Shown in pieces: positions 34,501-43,400 of a stretch of DNA of 64,000 nt. The stretch is from UKL13-2 sp044229235 (GTDB lineage Bacteria; Pseudomonadota; Gammaproteobacteria; Burkholderiales; Usitatibacteraceae), in NCBI GenBank assembly GCA_044229235.1, contig JBGATH010000008.1, positions 62,001 through 126,000 of the forward strand, in the 5' to 3' direction. Position 1 is the first letter of the stretch. Each line of letters begins with the position of its first letter. Below the pieces are notes generated by a model. That model saw nothing but the letters and a program-made list of their open reading frames with translations. It made no database searches and was not told the DNA's origin. Made by a program: the position numbers and the translations under genes.

Positions 34501-34946
34501 ATGACCGCCTGAATTTCTACCGCCAGGGCAGCGGCGATGTGATGAGCCTGATGCCGGGCAACCTGACTGACCTGCTGGTAATGAGCAACGGCGCGCATCT
34601 CACTGCCGGCGGCACGTGGACCAACGCGTCCGACCGCGACAGAAAGACCGAAATTCGCGATGTCGATGTGCTGAAGGTTTTGCACAAAGTGGTGGAATTG
34701 CCCTTGAGCACCTGGCGGTACAAGGCCGAGGACCCGGGCGTTCGCCACATCGGCCCGATGGCGCAGGACTTTCACGGTGCGTTCAAGTTGGGTAGCGACG
34801 ACAAATCCATCGCCACCGTCGATGCCGACGGTGTCGCGCTCGCCGCCATTCAGGGGCTCTATCAGATGGTGAAGGAAAAGGACGAGAAAATCCGCAGACT
34901 CGAAGCCACGCTTGAGGCCATCAAGAAAAAGCTGAACCTGGATTAG
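31581..34946 (+). CDS. Collagen-like, trimeric surface protein with S74 (endosialidase) chaperone domain
   Basis: A 1121-residue exported protein. A signal peptide (MKNLIGVLLNLIVCLLIASPLLTPAQA) is followed by a domain VNYQGVLTNAGGAPVNTSVTMSFRLYD. Collagen-like Gly-X-Y runs occupy about residues 176-220 and 468-492 (GPTGPAGPQGPAGPAG). Between and after them are head-like repeats: NTAIGQGAL, NTAVGTNAL, and from about 722 to 856 repeated TVGGG-N-AS-G--ST. The C-terminus (about 1014-1121) is a Peptidase_S74 chaperone: NASDRDRKTEIRDVD, GPMAQDFHGAF, DADGVALAAIQGLYQMVKEKDEKIRRLEA, including the candidate Ser-Asp self-cleavage site and a coiled coil. This predicts a trimeric fibre with a removable folding domain. 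ATG 31581 follows GGGGGAGAGC. Confidence 0.9.
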   Translation: MKNLIGVLLNLIVCLLIASPLLTPAQAAPPQTVNYQGVLTNAGGAPVNTSVTMSFRLYDSAAAVVPIWSETQTVTVSGGNFSVALGALSSMVGLEFNTQYWLGVQVGTDAEMSPRQPLSASPYAFRAASADIINPTATIAGTQLIGTISFANLPPCGAGNTLAYSGTAWVCSSAVTGPTGPAGPQGPAGPAGPTGPTGPQGPQGLQGLQGVQGPTGPAGPNDITGNLTMVASTASAGNIVKGGLPFLHNYGSANTFLGQSTGNFSLTGIFNTAIGQGALSVLGDGINNTATGASALTNNTSGNSNSAFGVNALGQNVNGHLNTASGFQSLWKNTSGVQNTAVGTNALRDNISGNGNVAIGANALASVTANGGNIGIGSQALDLSSGNNNIGIGGFSGAGLTGDNNIRIGAGGITETVSNSIRIGQAGIHDSTTIAGINGATVSNASVVFVDANGRLGTTGSAYPAGATGPMGPTGPQGPAGPTGPQGPAGTGSVVSVSTGTGLTGGPITTSGTIGLTSTQLLPTIACTANQIPKWNGSAWACAADADTNSGGTVSSITAGAGLTGGAITATGTIAADPTYLQRRVSATCAVGSSIRVIAVDGTVTCQTDSSGPTNAFVAGGNAFGTDAVLGSTDNFALDLRANGQRVMRYEPDGASPNVIGGGSSNGVTAGVRGATIGGGGPASIDPDYGVGANNVTDHYGTVGGGFRNLAGNDDGTLTNQAFATVGGGLQNTARGIYSTVGGGNTNTASGTYSAVGGGVSNTANGLQSTVGGGSTNTASSAYSTVAGGASNAASGTGSTVAGGGINIASGESSAVLGGISNAASGPRSSVLGGNTNSASGDTSLAAGYFSTASGAGSFALGTRAKTQTAGGAPTPHHGAFIWADGNNFDFNTSTNYEFAARATGGFRFVTAIDGGTGLPTRAMTVESNGAVTIPVNSGAANLTLSQAVVNDFARLRLQTTTANFWDIAGGFSDDRLNFYRQGSGDVMSLMPGNLTDLLVMSNGAHLTAGGTWTNASDRDRKTEIRDVDVLKVLHKVVELPLSTWRYKAEDPGVRHIGPMAQDFHGAFKLGSDDKSIATVDADGVALAAIQGLYQMVKEKDEKIRRLEATLEAIKKKLNLD

Positions 34947-34957
34947 CGTCGGGCGGA

Positions 34958-35752
34958 ATGCGAAAAATCATCATGAAGAAATTATTGATGTGCGCAGTCC
35001 TCAACGCAGCTGCGTCCTCCGCGGCCCTGGCCGCCGGCCAATCCAGCCCCAACTACGCCATCCCGCGCGATGCCATGAACAACGGTGTGGCCGACATGGC
35101 CTCAGCCAACTACCGGCTGGCCTCGTCGCTCGGTGATGGCGTCGCCACGGCCGTGATCCTCAGCGCCAGCTGCCAGATCCGCGAAGGATTCCGCGCGTTG
35201 GCCGCGAGCGGTCCGGCACCTGTGCTGCTGACGGTGTTCTCACGCAAGACGCACGGCAGTGTAGGCACGTTCGAGCTACCCATCGACAAGGCGCCCGCGA
35301 TCACGGGTGCCGTCAGTGTGGAGCCGCGCATCATGGGCGGTGGCCACACCATCGTATTCAACTTCGACCAGCCGGTCACTTCGTTCACCGCGGCCACCGT
35401 CAAGGACAGCGGCGGTAACGTCGTGATCACGCCGACGGCTAGCATTTCCGGTACGTCACCGAACAGCGTGATCGTGCTCATGCCCGGCGTGCCGGACAAC
35501 AAGCGCGTGTTGGTTTCGGTGACGGGTGTGAATGGCGCCACCGATGCCGCCGCCGCGATCGGCTTTCTGGTGGGCGACGTCAACAACTCGCGCGCGGTCA
35601 ACGCGAACGATGTCACCGCCGTCAAGGCACGCGCCGGTACGCGCATCGACGCCGGCACTTTTCAGTACGACATCAACACCTCGGGGGTCGTGAACGCCAC
35701 CGACATCTCGGCAGTGAAGGCGCGATCCGCGACCACGCTGCCGCCGAACTGA
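34958..35752 (+). CDS. Secreted protein with dockerin-like C-terminal repeats
   Basis: A 264-residue exported protein, 11 bp downstream of the collagen-like gene and probably in its operon. After a signal peptide (KKLLMCAVLNAAASSAALAAG) comes NYAIPRDAMNNGVADMASANYRLASSLGDG, then an Ig-like beta region. The last 65 residues hold two calcium-loop-like repeats, GDVNNSRAVNANDVTAVKAR and YDINTSGVVNATDISAVKAR. Their D-N-(S)-G-V-(N)-A-D-(I/V) spacing resembles type I dockerin or EF-hand-like repeats. ATG 34958 is the longest start; ATG 34973 also begins a good signal peptide. A structural partner role for the fibre is inferred from adjacency. Confidence 0.82.
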   Translation: MRKIIMKKLLMCAVLNAAASSAALAAGQSSPNYAIPRDAMNNGVADMASANYRLASSLGDGVATAVILSASCQIREGFRALAASGPAPVLLTVFSRKTHGSVGTFELPIDKAPAITGAVSVEPRIMGGGHTIVFNFDQPVTSFTAATVKDSGGNVVITPTASISGTSPNSVIVLMPGVPDNKRVLVSVTGVNGATDAAAAIGFLVGDVNNSRAVNANDVTAVKARAGTRIDAGTFQYDINTSGVVNATDISAVKARSATTLPPN

Positions 35753-35768
35753 GCTCGGCGAAAAGAGA

Positions 35769-35804
35769 CAAACTCAAGCATTGGCGAGGCTCACAGGCCG
35801 AAAA
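35769..35804. repeat. Palindromic repeat, copy 5, left half
   Basis: CAAACTCAAGCATTGGCGAGG followed by CTCACAGGCCGAAAA. This is the left half of a family copy interrupted by the IS30-family element. The right half is at 36868-36901. Confidence 0.85.
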
Positions 35805-36867
35805 CGCGGATTCAAGTACGAGTCCCGACACGCGGTGGGCGGTTGAATGCTACCTCGTATGGGGTCAGGAAGCCGAGACATTTCCTTGGTCTGTGGTTGT
35901 ATTTTTCCTGCAGACGCCTGACCTTGGCCGGGGTGAGGTTGTCCATGCTCACCCCCTTGGGTAAATCCACGCGCAGCATGCCGATCTGGTTCTCGTTGGT
36001 GCCGCGCTGGTTTGGTGCACGAGGATCGCAGACAAAGGCCTTGTCGACCATGACCTCGCCCGTTGCCCTGAACTCCGGACCGCGATCGGTGGCCACACTT
36101 TCAAACGGAATCCCACAGTGATCCAGGCGTCGTTTCATCGATCGCGCCGTTGGCTCGGCCTCAATCCGTTCGAGCACCTTCAACTGCATGCACAAACTCT
36201 GCCGCTCGACCATGACCAACAAACGCTTTTTATCCTTCTTCTTGCCAATGGCGGTATCGGCTTCCCAATGACCGATCTCGATCCGCAGCAGAACCTCCTT
36301 GGCGCGCCGGTGGATCGACTGTGCAGAGCCGTTCCACCGGCGCCGGGCAGGCCGCTTCAGATGACGGCGCAGCCGGGCGGTATGCAACCACCGGTCCCAA
36401 CCGTGGCGTTTGGCCGCCAGATGGATGGCCTGGAAGCTGACCGGCACCGGGTGTTGAATCGCTGTGCGGCGACCGCTGATTTGTTCCGGCGACCAGCCCG
36501 CCTTGATCTGTTGCTTGATTTCCTGCCAGTCTTCGGCGGGCTTGTGCCGCGCGTTGGCAGCACTGCGCGCGCTGGCCGCGTTGCGATGCCGCTGGGCCCG
36601 ATGCGGACAGTACCGTCCCGCCGAATCACGACCGCGCTGGTACTCGTCATAGACCGCCGATCGATGCCGGCCCAGCGCAATGGCAATCTCGGACAACGGC
36701 AATTTGGCCACAAAACCGGCGTGAATCAGGTAACGTTCTTCCAAGGTGAGGGGCGAACCACTCATAGCGGCTTCCTTTCGTGTCAGAAGCAAAAGGGTAC
36801 CGCGGTTCGTTACCTCACCCCTCCTTGCGCACGCCCTGAAGTGTCGGGACTCGTGGTTGAATCCGCG
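35805..36867. mobile_element. IS30-family insertion sequence, apparently intact
   Basis: About 1063 bp bounded by 27-bp inverted repeats: left 35805-35831 and right 36841-36867, which match at 25 of 27 positions (shared ends CGCGGATTCAA and ACGAGTCCCGACAC). AAAA flanks both ends, consistent with a short target duplication of 2-4 bp, as is usual for IS30. One full-length transposase occupies the minus strand, with its stop codon inside the left repeat. The element sits within the loop of a 68-bp palindromic repeat. Confidence 0.92.
35812..36765 (-). CDS. IS30-family transposase
   Basis: A 317-residue DDE transposase. An N-terminal helix-turn-helix (TLEERYLIHAGFVAKLPLSEIAIALGRHRSAVYDEYQRG) is followed by the zinc-like/HTH middle and a DDE core. 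The catalytic residues are Asp in GHWEADT, Asp in TDRGPEF and Glu in TNENQIGMLR. The family tail KVRRLQEKYNHRPRKCLGFLTPYEV is intact. ATG 36765 has GGAA spaced 7 bases away; an upstream start at 36792 is possible. The frame has no lesions, so the element may be active. Confidence 0.95.
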   Translation of the reverse strand: MSGSPLTLEERYLIHAGFVAKLPLSEIAIALGRHRSAVYDEYQRGRDSAGRYCPHRAQRHRNAASARSAANARHKPAEDWQEIKQQIKAGWSPEQISGRRTAIQHPVPVSFQAIHLAAKRHGWDRWLHTARLRRHLKRPARRRWNGSAQSIHRRAKEVLLRIEIGHWEADTAIGKKKDKKRLLVMVERQSLCMQLKVLERIEAEPTARSMKRRLDHCGIPFESVATDRGPEFRATGEVMVDKAFVCDPRAPNQRGTNENQIGMLRVDLPKGVSMDNLTPAKVRRLQEKYNHRPRKCLGFLTPYEVAFNRPPRVGTRT

Positions 36868-36901
36868 AAAAGGCCCAGAGAACCGCGCCAGTGCTGGATC
36901 T
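36868..36901. repeat. Palindromic repeat, copy 5, right half
   Basis: AAAAGGCCCAGAGAACCGCGCC followed by AGTGCTGGATCT, the right arm of the interrupted copy. Joining both halves with one AAAA restores a unit of about 66 bp. Its edge touches the stop codon of the panE-like gene. Confidence 0.85.
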
Positions 36902-37844
36902 AACGTGTCTGCTGCTGCGCCGCCATGCGCGCGCGACGCGCCTCGTAAGCTTTGAGGTGTGTGTAGGCGATGCTGATCAGGCTGTCGTCGATGCCGTGCT
37001 GGCGCGCCTTGCCGAGCATGAAGCCGACGATGTGATCGGCTTCAACCGGGCCGCCACCTTCGAGGTCGCGCAACATGGACGCGGTCAGCGGGGAGCCGGT
37101 CGCGTTGATGAATTTCTTGTAGCGCTCGGTCACTTCCGGCCGCGGCGCGTAGCCTTCGGCGGTGGCGATGGCGATGCTGGCATCGATGTAGCGGTTCAAC
37201 ACGCTGCGGCCATCGGGCGTGGCGAGGATGTCGCCGACCGAGGCACGCATCAGGCAGGTCATGCCCGCCAGCGTGGAAAGGAAGGCGACCTTTTCCCACA
37301 TGTCCTGCATGGTGTTGTCGGAAACTTTCCAGTCCACCACGGTTTTTGCAAACGCCTCGCCGAGTTGATTGGCCAGTGCCGTTTGTGACGGATCGCGCGC
37401 GCCCCAGTTGATCAGGTGTGCGTCCGCCATCGATTTCACCACGCCGTCCTTGGTCAAGGTCGCCGCGATCTGGCAGGAGCCGCCCATGACACGCGCCTTG
37501 CCGAAGGCCGCGTCGAGCGTGTCGAGGTGCGAGATGCCGTTGAGCAGCGGCACGATGCAGGTCCGCGGTCCCATCGCGGGGGCGATGGCGGTGATGCTGG
37601 CATCGAGGTCGTAGGCCTTGCAGGAAAGGATGACGATGTCGTATTCCGGCTTCACGTCCGCCGCCAGCACGGTCTTCACCTGCAGCGTGACCCTGTCCTT
37701 CGGGCTCTCGATGATGAGGCCCTGCGCGGCCAGTTGTTGCGCGCGCTTTTCGCGGACGAGGAAGGTGACGTCGGCGCCGCCCTGATGCAGGCGTCCGCCG
37801 AAATAGCCGCCGGTTCCGCCGGCGCCGAGGATGAGGATTTTCAT
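36900..37844 (-). CDS. 2-dehydropantoate 2-reductase (ketopantoate reductase family)
   Basis: A 314-residue NADPH-dependent reductase; family members make pantoate for CoA synthesis. The Rossmann start is MKILILGAGGTGGYFGGRLHQGG, followed by VILSCKAYDLD, PLLNGISHLD, and the catalytic Lys region MWEKVAFLSTLAGMTCLMR. The C-terminal PanE domain has GSPLTASMLRDLEGGGPVEADHIVGFML. Several paralogues exist in Betaproteobacteria, so an exact panE role is not certain. ATG 37844 begins the Rossmann motif. Confidence 0.9.
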   Translation of the reverse strand: MKILILGAGGTGGYFGGRLHQGGADVTFLVREKRAQQLAAQGLIIESPKDRVTLQVKTVLAADVKPEYDIVILSCKAYDLDASITAIAPAMGPRTCIVPLLNGISHLDTLDAAFGKARVMGGSCQIAATLTKDGVVKSMADAHLINWGARDPSQTALANQLGEAFAKTVVDWKVSDNTMQDMWEKVAFLSTLAGMTCLMRASVGDILATPDGRSVLNRYIDASIAIATAEGYAPRPEVTERYKKFINATGSPLTASMLRDLEGGGPVEADHIVGFMLGKARQHGIDDSLISIAYTHLKAYEARRARMAAQQQTR

Positions 37845-37905
37845 GTTTGGGTGTCGTGTTGTGTATGGGCTATTGGTGCGAATTTCCAAGCGGCAAAGAC
37901 GATTT

Positions 37906-38062
37906 CGCAGTCCTTCCCCGGCGAAGGCCGGGGGCCAATTTTATGTGAAAGACATTCAACTTAGGCCAGGCGACTGCATTCGCCTGTCGTTCGGCGGGCG
38001 CAGAGCATGCTCTGCGAATTCCCCGCTTCACCCCCGGCATTCGCGGGGAAGGCTACCAAGCA
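37906..38062. repeat. REP-like palindromes
   Basis: CCTTCCCCGGCGAAGGCCGGGGG at about 37913 and, inverted, CCCCGGCATTCGCGGGGAAGG at about 38033 form a pair of REP-like hairpins. They flank a short sequence with CGTTCGGCGGGCG. They lie in the gap between the panE-like and S41 protease genes. A related unit (GGGCCCCGGCCTGCGCCGGGGAAGG) is at about 48081. Confidence 0.6.
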
Positions 38063-38076
38063 AACATCCCGCACTG

Positions 38077-39414
38077 CTACTTTGCTGTCGCCTTCTCTTT
38101 CAAATACTTCTCCGCCGCTTCCAGAATCCGGTCGCGGTTGAGCACGTAATCCTGTGCGGCAAGCTTGACTTCCACATCAGGCGCCACGCCTTCGCCTTCG
38201 ATGCGCTTGCCGCTGCGCGTAACGAATCCGAGCTCGCTGTAGGCCAGTTGACCACCGCCGGGTAGGTCGGCGTAGCCCAGGTAACCTAACAGGCAGCCGC
38301 AAGTGCGCTGGCCGATGATGGTGGCACGGCCGCCGTCCTGCAGCGCACCGGAAACCACTTCCGAGGCGGATGCGCTGTTGCCATTGGTAAGGATCACCAG
38401 CGGCTTGGTGTAGGCCTTTTCCCGGGAACCCTTGAGTTCAGGCTCCAGTTTCATCACGTCGATGAAAAAGAGCGACACCGGTTTGCCGGTGCGGGTCAGC
38501 AGCTTCACGCCTTTCTGGTCTTCGGCAAAAAATCGCGCCATGATTTTCGTGGCCATGTCGCCTGAACCGCCGCCGTTGTTGCGCAGGTCCAGGATCAGGC
38601 CGGGCGTGTCCTTGAAGCTGTCGATGGCGTCGATGACGCCCGATTGCAGCGTGGGATTGAACGCCGAGAAGCGCACATAGCCGAAGCCGGAGGGCAGCAC
38701 GCGGTGGCTCATGTCGGGCACCGCGCGGAATTTGCGTCGCGCCATGGTGGCCGTGATCTCGCTGCCGTCGCCGCGCAGGAAGGTCATGGTGGATTTGCTG
38801 CCGATGTCACCGCCGACGATCTTGCGCAGCGCGCCACGGGTACGCGCCCAAGGCGTGGAGGACTCGCGCGCTGCGGCGACCAGTTCGCGGTAATAGGCAA
38901 GGGCGGGCTTGCCGTCGATCGTCTTCACGGTCATGCCGGCGCGCACGCCTGCCCACCAGGCATCCGATTCGGTGTGCACGTTGGTGAGCAATAGCTGGTC
39001 GTCTGCCTCGATGAAGCCGATGCCCAGGGAGTGCGATTCCTGGGCCTTTTGCTGCGCCACCTGCTTGGGCGATTCGACGCGGGTATGCGAGTCTTTCAAT
39101 TCGCCGGCCATCTTGTCCAGCAGTTCCCAGTACTGGTCGTCGTTGGTGGCGGCGTTGATCCTTGGTTCGTGGCGGGCCCGCACGGCCTTCCAGTCCACGC
39201 CGTTCATTTTCGGGTCGTAGTACTTGTCGTTGATGGTGTGCCACACCACATCCAGCGCCTCGCGTTTCCAGCTGTCGTCGTTCGAGGGGACGGGGACATT
39301 GCTGACCGGTGTGGCGGCGCGTTGGCGGCCGATCAGGTTGTACGGATCGACTGCGGCGCAGCCGGTCAAAAAAGCGAGGCAGGCAAACAGGGAGAGCGTG
39401 CGATGTGCGGTCAT
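38077..39414 (-). CDS. S41-family (C-terminal processing) peptidase, lipoprotein
   Basis: A 445-residue periplasmic serine protease. A lipobox LTGC (Cys19) follows a signal peptide. The order is an N-terminal helical region (LDVVWHTINDKYYDPKMNGVDW), a PDZ-like segment (LGIGFIEADDQLLLTNVHTESDAWWAGVRAGMTV) and the S41 core (FGYVRFSAFNP, GLILDLRNNGGGSGDMATKI, LVILTNGNSASASEVVSGALQDGGRATIIGQRT) with the nucleophile Ser in NGNSASASE. CGCLLGYLGYADLPGGGQLAYSELGFVTRSG closes the domain. Relatives (CtpA/TSP type) trim exported or membrane proteins. The target is unknown. Confidence 0.92.
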   Translation of the reverse strand: MTAHRTLSLFACLAFLTGCAAVDPYNLIGRQRAATPVSNVPVPSNDDSWKREALDVVWHTINDKYYDPKMNGVDWKAVRARHEPRINAATNDDQYWELLDKMAGELKDSHTRVESPKQVAQQKAQESHSLGIGFIEADDQLLLTNVHTESDAWWAGVRAGMTVKTIDGKPALAYYRELVAAARESSTPWARTRGALRKIVGGDIGSKSTMTFLRGDGSEITATMARRKFRAVPDMSHRVLPSGFGYVRFSAFNPTLQSGVIDAIDSFKDTPGLILDLRNNGGGSGDMATKIMARFFAEDQKGVKLLTRTGKPVSLFFIDVMKLEPELKGSREKAYTKPLVILTNGNSASASEVVSGALQDGGRATIIGQRTCGCLLGYLGYADLPGGGQLAYSELGFVTRSGKRIEGEGVAPDVEVKLAAQDYVLNRDRILEAAEKYLKEKATAK

Positions 39415-39544
39415 GAACGGGGCAGGTTGGAAATGAAAGGTGCCGGCAGCGCCGATAGTGCCGATAGCGCCACGCATTATGCGCGATTGGATTGGACGTA
39501 ATGTAGCGATCCGAAACACAGGCAACCGTCCGCTATGATGCCTT

Positions 39545-40288
39545 GTGGAACTCTCCCCGAACCTGCTTGCCCTTGTCGTCGCCGTCGCATTCCTCTCGGC
39601 CATTGTCGGCGGCATGGGCGGTTTCGGCACCGGCATCATCCTCACTGCTACGCTGACACCGCTCCTTGGCATCAAGGCGGTGGTGCCGGTGCTGGCGTTT
39701 GCCGGGGTCATCATCAACTGCGGCCGTTTCTGGTTTTACCGGCACGATTTCAATGCGCGGGCGGTCAAGCTGGTGTTGCCGCCGGCCCTGCTGTGCCTGG
39801 TGGGCGCGACCTTCCTCTACGACAAACTCGACCCCGCGCCGCTGGCCGTGGTCATCGGCGTGGTGGTGCTGCTGGCATTGCCGGCGCGGCGCTATTTGCA
39901 GTCACGCAGCCTGCACCTGGGCAGCACCGGCTTGGTGGTCGGCGGCGGGCTGTTCGGGTTTCTCAACGGCATCGCCTCGGGCATGGGGGTGGTGCTGGTT
40001 TCGCTGCTGCTGGGTGCGGGCCTGACCGGCACGGCGGTAATGGCCACCGATGCGCTGATCACCATCGTCGTGGACATTTCACGCGCGGCGCTGTTCAGTC
40101 GCTTCAACCTCCTGACCAGCAGCGGGCTGGTGCTGGGCGCCATCATCGGGCTCGCGTCGCTGCCAGGCTCCTGGATGGCCTCGAAGCTGGTGCAGCGCAT
40201 GGGCCACAAGATGCACATCGCCATCATCGAAGTGCTGATCGCCATCGGCGGCGCCAGCATCCTTGTTCACGGGCTGCGCGCGCTCTGA
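39545..40288 (+). CDS. TauE/SafE-family membrane transporter
   Basis: A 247-residue inner-membrane protein with about eight hydrophobic segments. The duplicated TauE motif is visible: AIVGGMGGFGTGIILTATLTPLLGIKAVVPV, then FGFLNGIASGMGVVLVSLLLGAGLTGTAVMATDALITIV. This family moves sulfoacetate, sulfite or related anions outward. GTG 39545 is the start. Nearby genes do not define the substrate; the sox genes are 13 kb away. Confidence 0.88.
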   Translation: MELSPNLLALVVAVAFLSAIVGGMGGFGTGIILTATLTPLLGIKAVVPVLAFAGVIINCGRFWFYRHDFNARAVKLVLPPALLCLVGATFLYDKLDPAPLAVVIGVVVLLALPARRYLQSRSLHLGSTGLVVGGGLFGFLNGIASGMGVVLVSLLLGAGLTGTAVMATDALITIVVDISRAALFSRFNLLTSSGLVLGAIIGLASLPGSWMASKLVQRMGHKMHIAIIEVLIAIGGASILVHGLRAL

Positions 40289-40290
40289 AA

Positions 40291-40327
40291 CCGGCAAAAA
40301 ACCCGCCGTGTTTTCGGCGTTTGCCGG
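40291..40327 (+). terminator. Nested hairpin after the TauE-type gene
   Basis: Outer arms CCGGCAAA / TTTGCCGG enclose an inner CGCCG / CGGCG stem. It starts just after the stop codon. There is no strong T run, so a terminator role is tentative. Confidence 0.4.
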
Positions 40328-40438
40328 TATACTTGCGCCCGCCTTCGGACAAGGACACAATCCCTCGAAGAAACGGCGTCATGCGCGTCTCCCCGGCGTG
40401 CTGAAAACCCCAGAACACAATTTTGAGGAGTCCCCTGC

Positions 40439-43400
40439 ATGTCTGCTGTGCCTAACGCCGTTTCCGGCGCGCCCGTTTCATCCTTTTCGCACGTTTCGCT
40501 CGACGACAAGTACCTGCTGAACCACGGCCGTGTGTACCTCACCGGCACCCAGGCACTGGTGCGCCTGCCCATGATCCAGCGCGCGCGCGACCTGGCTGCG
40601 GGACTGAACACGGCCGGCTTCATCTCCGGCTACCGCGGCTCGCCGCTGGGCGGCTACGACCAGGCGCTGTGGAAGGCCCGCAAATTCCTCGCCGACAATC
40701 ACGTCCATTTCACGCCCGGCGTAAACGAAGAACTGGCGGCCACCGCCGTGTGGGGCTCCCAGCAGGTGGGCCTGTTTCCGGGCGCGAAATACGACGGCGT
40801 GTTCGGCATCTGGTATGGCAAGGGCCCCGGCGTGGATCGCTCGGGTGATGTGTTCAAGCACGCCAATGCGGCCGGCTCATCGAAAAACGGCGGCGTGCTG
40901 CTGGTGGCCGGTGATGACCACGCCTGCAAGTCCTCCACCCTGCCGCACCAGTCCGAACATATTTTTGACGCGGCTATGATCCCGGTGCTGTATCCGACTG
41001 GGGTGCAGGAAATCATCGACCTGGGCCTGCACGGCTTTGCCATGTCGCGCTACTCGGGCCTGTACGTGGCCTTCAAGTGCATCTCCGACACGGTCGATGC
41101 CTCGGCGTCCATCAACATCGATATCGACAATCCGAAAATCGTGCTGCCCGAGGACTTTCCGATGCCCACGGGCGGCGTGTCGATCCGCTGGCCGGACGCG
41201 CCCATGGAGCAGGAATTGCGGCTGCAGCAGGGCAAGATTTACGCGGCGCTGGCCTATTGCCGCGCCAATAAACTCAATCGCATCACCATCAACTGCGAGA
41301 ACCCGCGGCTGGGCATCATTGCGTCGGGCAAGAGCTACCTGGATGTGCGCCAGGCGCTGGAGGACCTGGGGATCGATGACCGGCACGCGGCCGAAATCGG
41401 CATCCGCCTGATGAAAGTCGGCATGCCCTGGCCCCTGGAGCCGACCGCCGTGCGCGAGTTTGCGCAGGGCCTCGATGAAATCCTGGTGGTCGAGGAAAAG
41501 CGCCAGCTCATCGAATACCAGATGAAGGAGCAGCTCTACAACTGGCGCGACGACGTGCGGCCGCGTGTGATCGGCAAGTACGACGAACACGGCGAGTGGG
41601 AAGTTGCGCGCAGCGCCTGGCTGCTGCCGGCAGCCGGCGAACTCACGCCGGCCATGATCGCCCGCGTCATCGCCAAACGCATCGGCAAGTTCTACACCAG
41701 CAAGATCGTTGAAGCCCGCCTCAAGTTCATCGAGGACAAGGAAGCGGCGCTGGAGCGTCCGCGCGCCAAGGTGGCGCGCATTCCGACGTTCTGCTCGGGC
41801 TGCCCGCACAATACCTCCACCAAGGTACCGGAAGGCTCCAAAGCGCTGGCCGGGATCGGCTGCCACTACATGGCCACCTGGATCCGCCGTGAACAAACCA
41901 TGACCTTCACGCAGATGGGTGGCGAGGGTGTGCCTTGGGTCGGCATCCAGCCGTTCACCGAGACCGCGCACATCTTCGCCAATCTTGGTGATGGCACCTA
42001 CTACCATTCCGGCCTGCTGGCGATTCGCGCGGCCATTGCCGCCAAGGTCAACATCACCTACAAGATCCTGTTCAACGACGCCGTCGCCATGACCGGCGGC
42101 CAGCCGGTGGATGGCCCGATCAGCGTGCCGATGATCACCCACCAGGTGCAATCCGAAGGTTGCGGCAAGATCGTCATCGTCACCGACGAGCCGGAGAAAT
42201 ACCAGGCGCAGGAAATCCAGTCCGCGCTGGCACCGGGAGTGATGGTGCATCACCGCGATGAACTGGACGAGGTGCAGCGCATGCTGCGTCAGATTCCCGG
42301 TTGCACCGTGATGATTTACGACCAGACCTGCGCGGCCGAGAAGCGCCGCCGCCGCAAGCGCGGTACCTTCCCGGATCCGGCCAAGCGCGTGGTCATCAAT
42401 GAACTGGTGTGCGAAGGCTGCGGCGACTGCGGCAAGAAATCCAATTGCGTATCGATCGCGCCGGTGGAAACCGAGTTCGGCAGGAAGCGCGCCATCGACC
42501 AGTCCAGTTGCAACAAGGATTTCTCCTGCGTGAAGGGTTTTTGCCCGTCGTTCGTGACGGTGGAGGGCGGCCAGCTGAAGAAGCGCAAGGCGGTGGTGCA
42601 GGAAGTGCTGTCCGCATTGCCGGAACCGACGCTGCCGTCGCTGGATCGTCCCTGGGGCATCCTCGTCACCGGCGTCGGCGGCACCGGCGTGGTCACCATC
42701 GGCGCGCTGTTGGGTATGGCGGCGCACCTCGAAAACAAGGGCGTGGCGGTGCTGGACATGACCGGCCTGGCGCAAAAAGGCGGCAGCGTTTACACGCACG
42801 TTCGCATCGCCGCGAAACCGGAGGACATTCATGCGGTGCGCATCGCCGCCGGTGAAGCCAACGCGCTGCTGGGCTGCGACATGATTGTGTCGACCTCGGA
42901 CGAAGCCATCGCCAAGATGCAAAAAAGTGTGACCTCGGGCGTGGTCAATGCCGACGTCTCGCCGACCGGCGACTTCACCAAGCAACCCGACCTGCAGATT
43001 CCGGTGGCCGGGATGGAAGACGTGCTGCGCGACGCGATGAAGGAAGTCGATTTTGTCGATGCCTCGCAACTGGCCACGGCGCTGCTGGGTGATGGCATCT
43101 ATACCAACCCGTTCGTCATGGGCTTCGGCTGGCAGAAGGGATTGATTCCGCTGACGCTGGAATCGATCCTGCGCGCCATCGAACTCAACGGCGCAGCGGT
43201 GGAGAAAAACAAGGCGGCCTTTGACTGGGGCCGCCGTGCCGCGGTGGACCTGCGCAGCGTGCAGAAGATGGCGACGCCGCCGGAAGCCAAACCGGAATCA
43301 CAGCGCCTGTCGGAAACCATCGAGGAAATGGTCTCGCGCCGCCGGCAGTTCCTCACCGATTATCAGGATGCCGCGTATGCCGACCGCTACGCCGCGCTGG

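Noticed and set aside
31581..34946. Prophage tail-fibre gene
   Set aside because: It has an N-terminal signal peptide and no phage structural, lysis or integrase genes nearby.
40877..43069. 730-codon minus-strand frame opposite the indolepyruvate oxidoreductase
   Set aside because: Same shadow effect; no recognisable fold and no ribosome site.
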